This document shows positions 18,666 through 18,826 of a stretch of 18,826 nucleotides of DNA, piece after piece. A model generated the notes under the pieces. That model was not told the origin of the DNA, searched no databases, and saw only the letters and a program-made list of their open reading frames with translations. Numbering within the stretch: the first letter of the stretch is position 1; each line of letters opens with the position of its first letter. The DNA is from Patescibacteria group bacterium (GTDB lineage Bacteria; Patescibacteriota; Patescibacteriia; UBA2169), in the NCBI GenBank assembly GCA_018830465.1, contig JAHJSI010000005.1:1-18826 (forward strand), read 5' to 3'. Both the position numbers and the translations under genes were made by a program.

Positions 18666-18824
18666 TCAAATTTGGCTTAATATGCGCTGTTTTTCTTGTT
18701 CAATAACAGAACCTTCATATTCGCCAGAATGAGCCTTCTGGCCTTCATATGATGCTTTTTTTTCGTCAATATGTATTGATATCTCTATAAGTTTTCCAAC
18801 TTTTTCTTTGTCTACATAAAGATG
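18666..18824 (-). CDS. Partial CDS (C-terminal 52 residues), unknown function, with 10-codon repeat insert
   Basis: On the minus strand a frame is open from the right edge to TGA at 18666-18668. It reads HLYVDKEKVGKLIEISIHID first and ends EQEKQRILSQI. The other two minus frames hit stops within about 60 bases of the edge, so this is the only open one. The segment YEGQKAHSGEYEG is encoded by a hairpin flanked by 9-base direct repeats. I do not recognise the family. It lies upstream of dnaB in the same direction but dnaB has its own promoter. The real start and most of the protein are outside the window. Confidence 0.5.
   Translation of the reverse strand, partial: HLYVDKEKVGKLIEISIHIDEKKASYEGQKAHSGEYEGSVIEQEKQRILSQI
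18712..18750. repeat. Hairpin with 9-base direct repeats inside the last coding region
   Basis: CCTTCATAT occurs at 18712-18720 and 18742-18750. Between them GCCAGAA (18723-18729) and TTCTGGC (18736-18742) form a perfect 7-bp stem with a 6-base loop. The direct repeats are 30 bases apart, so the net insertion is 10 codons in frame (QKAHSGEYEG on the minus strand). Confidence 0.7.
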
Positions 18825-18826
18825 AA

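Overview
The window looks like a chromosomal segment of a Candidate Phyla Radiation (Patescibacteria) bacterium, most plausibly a Parcubacteria-type lineage. The evidence is a compact AT-rich genome, a contiguous S10-spc ribosomal cluster with no gene for L30 (uL30) between S5 and L15 (an absence typical of the CPR), many 4-base ATGA overlaps, few Shine-Dalgarno sequences, and lysine/acid-rich tails on several ribosomal proteins. TGA is used as a stop and no in-frame TGA codons occur, so the SR1/Gracilibacteria code (TGA = Gly) does not apply. The lineage is inferred from gene content, not from a tree.

Layout: 1-306 is the 3' end of a gene that may encode a PIG-L/LmbE-like deacetylase. 336-722 encodes a small acidic protein with a Phd/YefM-like N-terminus. 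A strong extended -10 promoter then drives tuf (798-1988), followed by a GC-rich hairpin and rpsJ. A 180-base leader-like gap precedes rplC. After it come rplD, rplW, rplB, rpsS, rplV, rpsC and rplP, a 147-base gap holding a MITE-like inverted repeat, then rpmC, rpsQ, rplN, rplX, rplE, rpsZ-type S14, rpsH, rplF, rplR, rpsE, rplO and secY, closed by an intrinsic terminator at 12921-12948. A second module adk-map-ruvX-(wecA-like) follows, then rplU with its own promoter. On the minus strand a partial gene (18666-end), dnaB, ybaB and recR run toward rplU; recR and rplU share overlapping stop codons. No RNA gene, CRISPR or transposase gene was seen, and no gene-free stretch exceeds 300 bases.

The most unusual signal is a set of short palindromes inserted in frame inside essential ribosomal protein genes. 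One family encodes QPKAG-(H/Q/QR)-PLA-(G/E/D)-K and occurs in L3, L23 and L24, with a fourth edge copy in the first gene. A second family encodes SAQGGSALGGK and occurs in L3, with a half copy in L23. Two of the copies are perfect 30-base double palindromes with the same architecture (two tandem hairpins with 6-base arms and 3-base loops) but different sequence. The last gene in the window has a third kind of 10-codon insertion, a hairpin with flanking 9-base direct repeats. Together they resemble the behaviour of Rickettsia palindromic elements (RPEs), in a different kind of bacterium and at a much smaller size.

Other signals are mutually exclusive hairpins plus coupled mini-ORFs ahead of rplC (attenuator-like), a hairpin that may mask the only perfect Shine-Dalgarno sequence (rpmC), two consensus promoters (rplU, dnaB) that would give leaderless mRNAs, and DnaA-box-like repeats upstream of dnaB.
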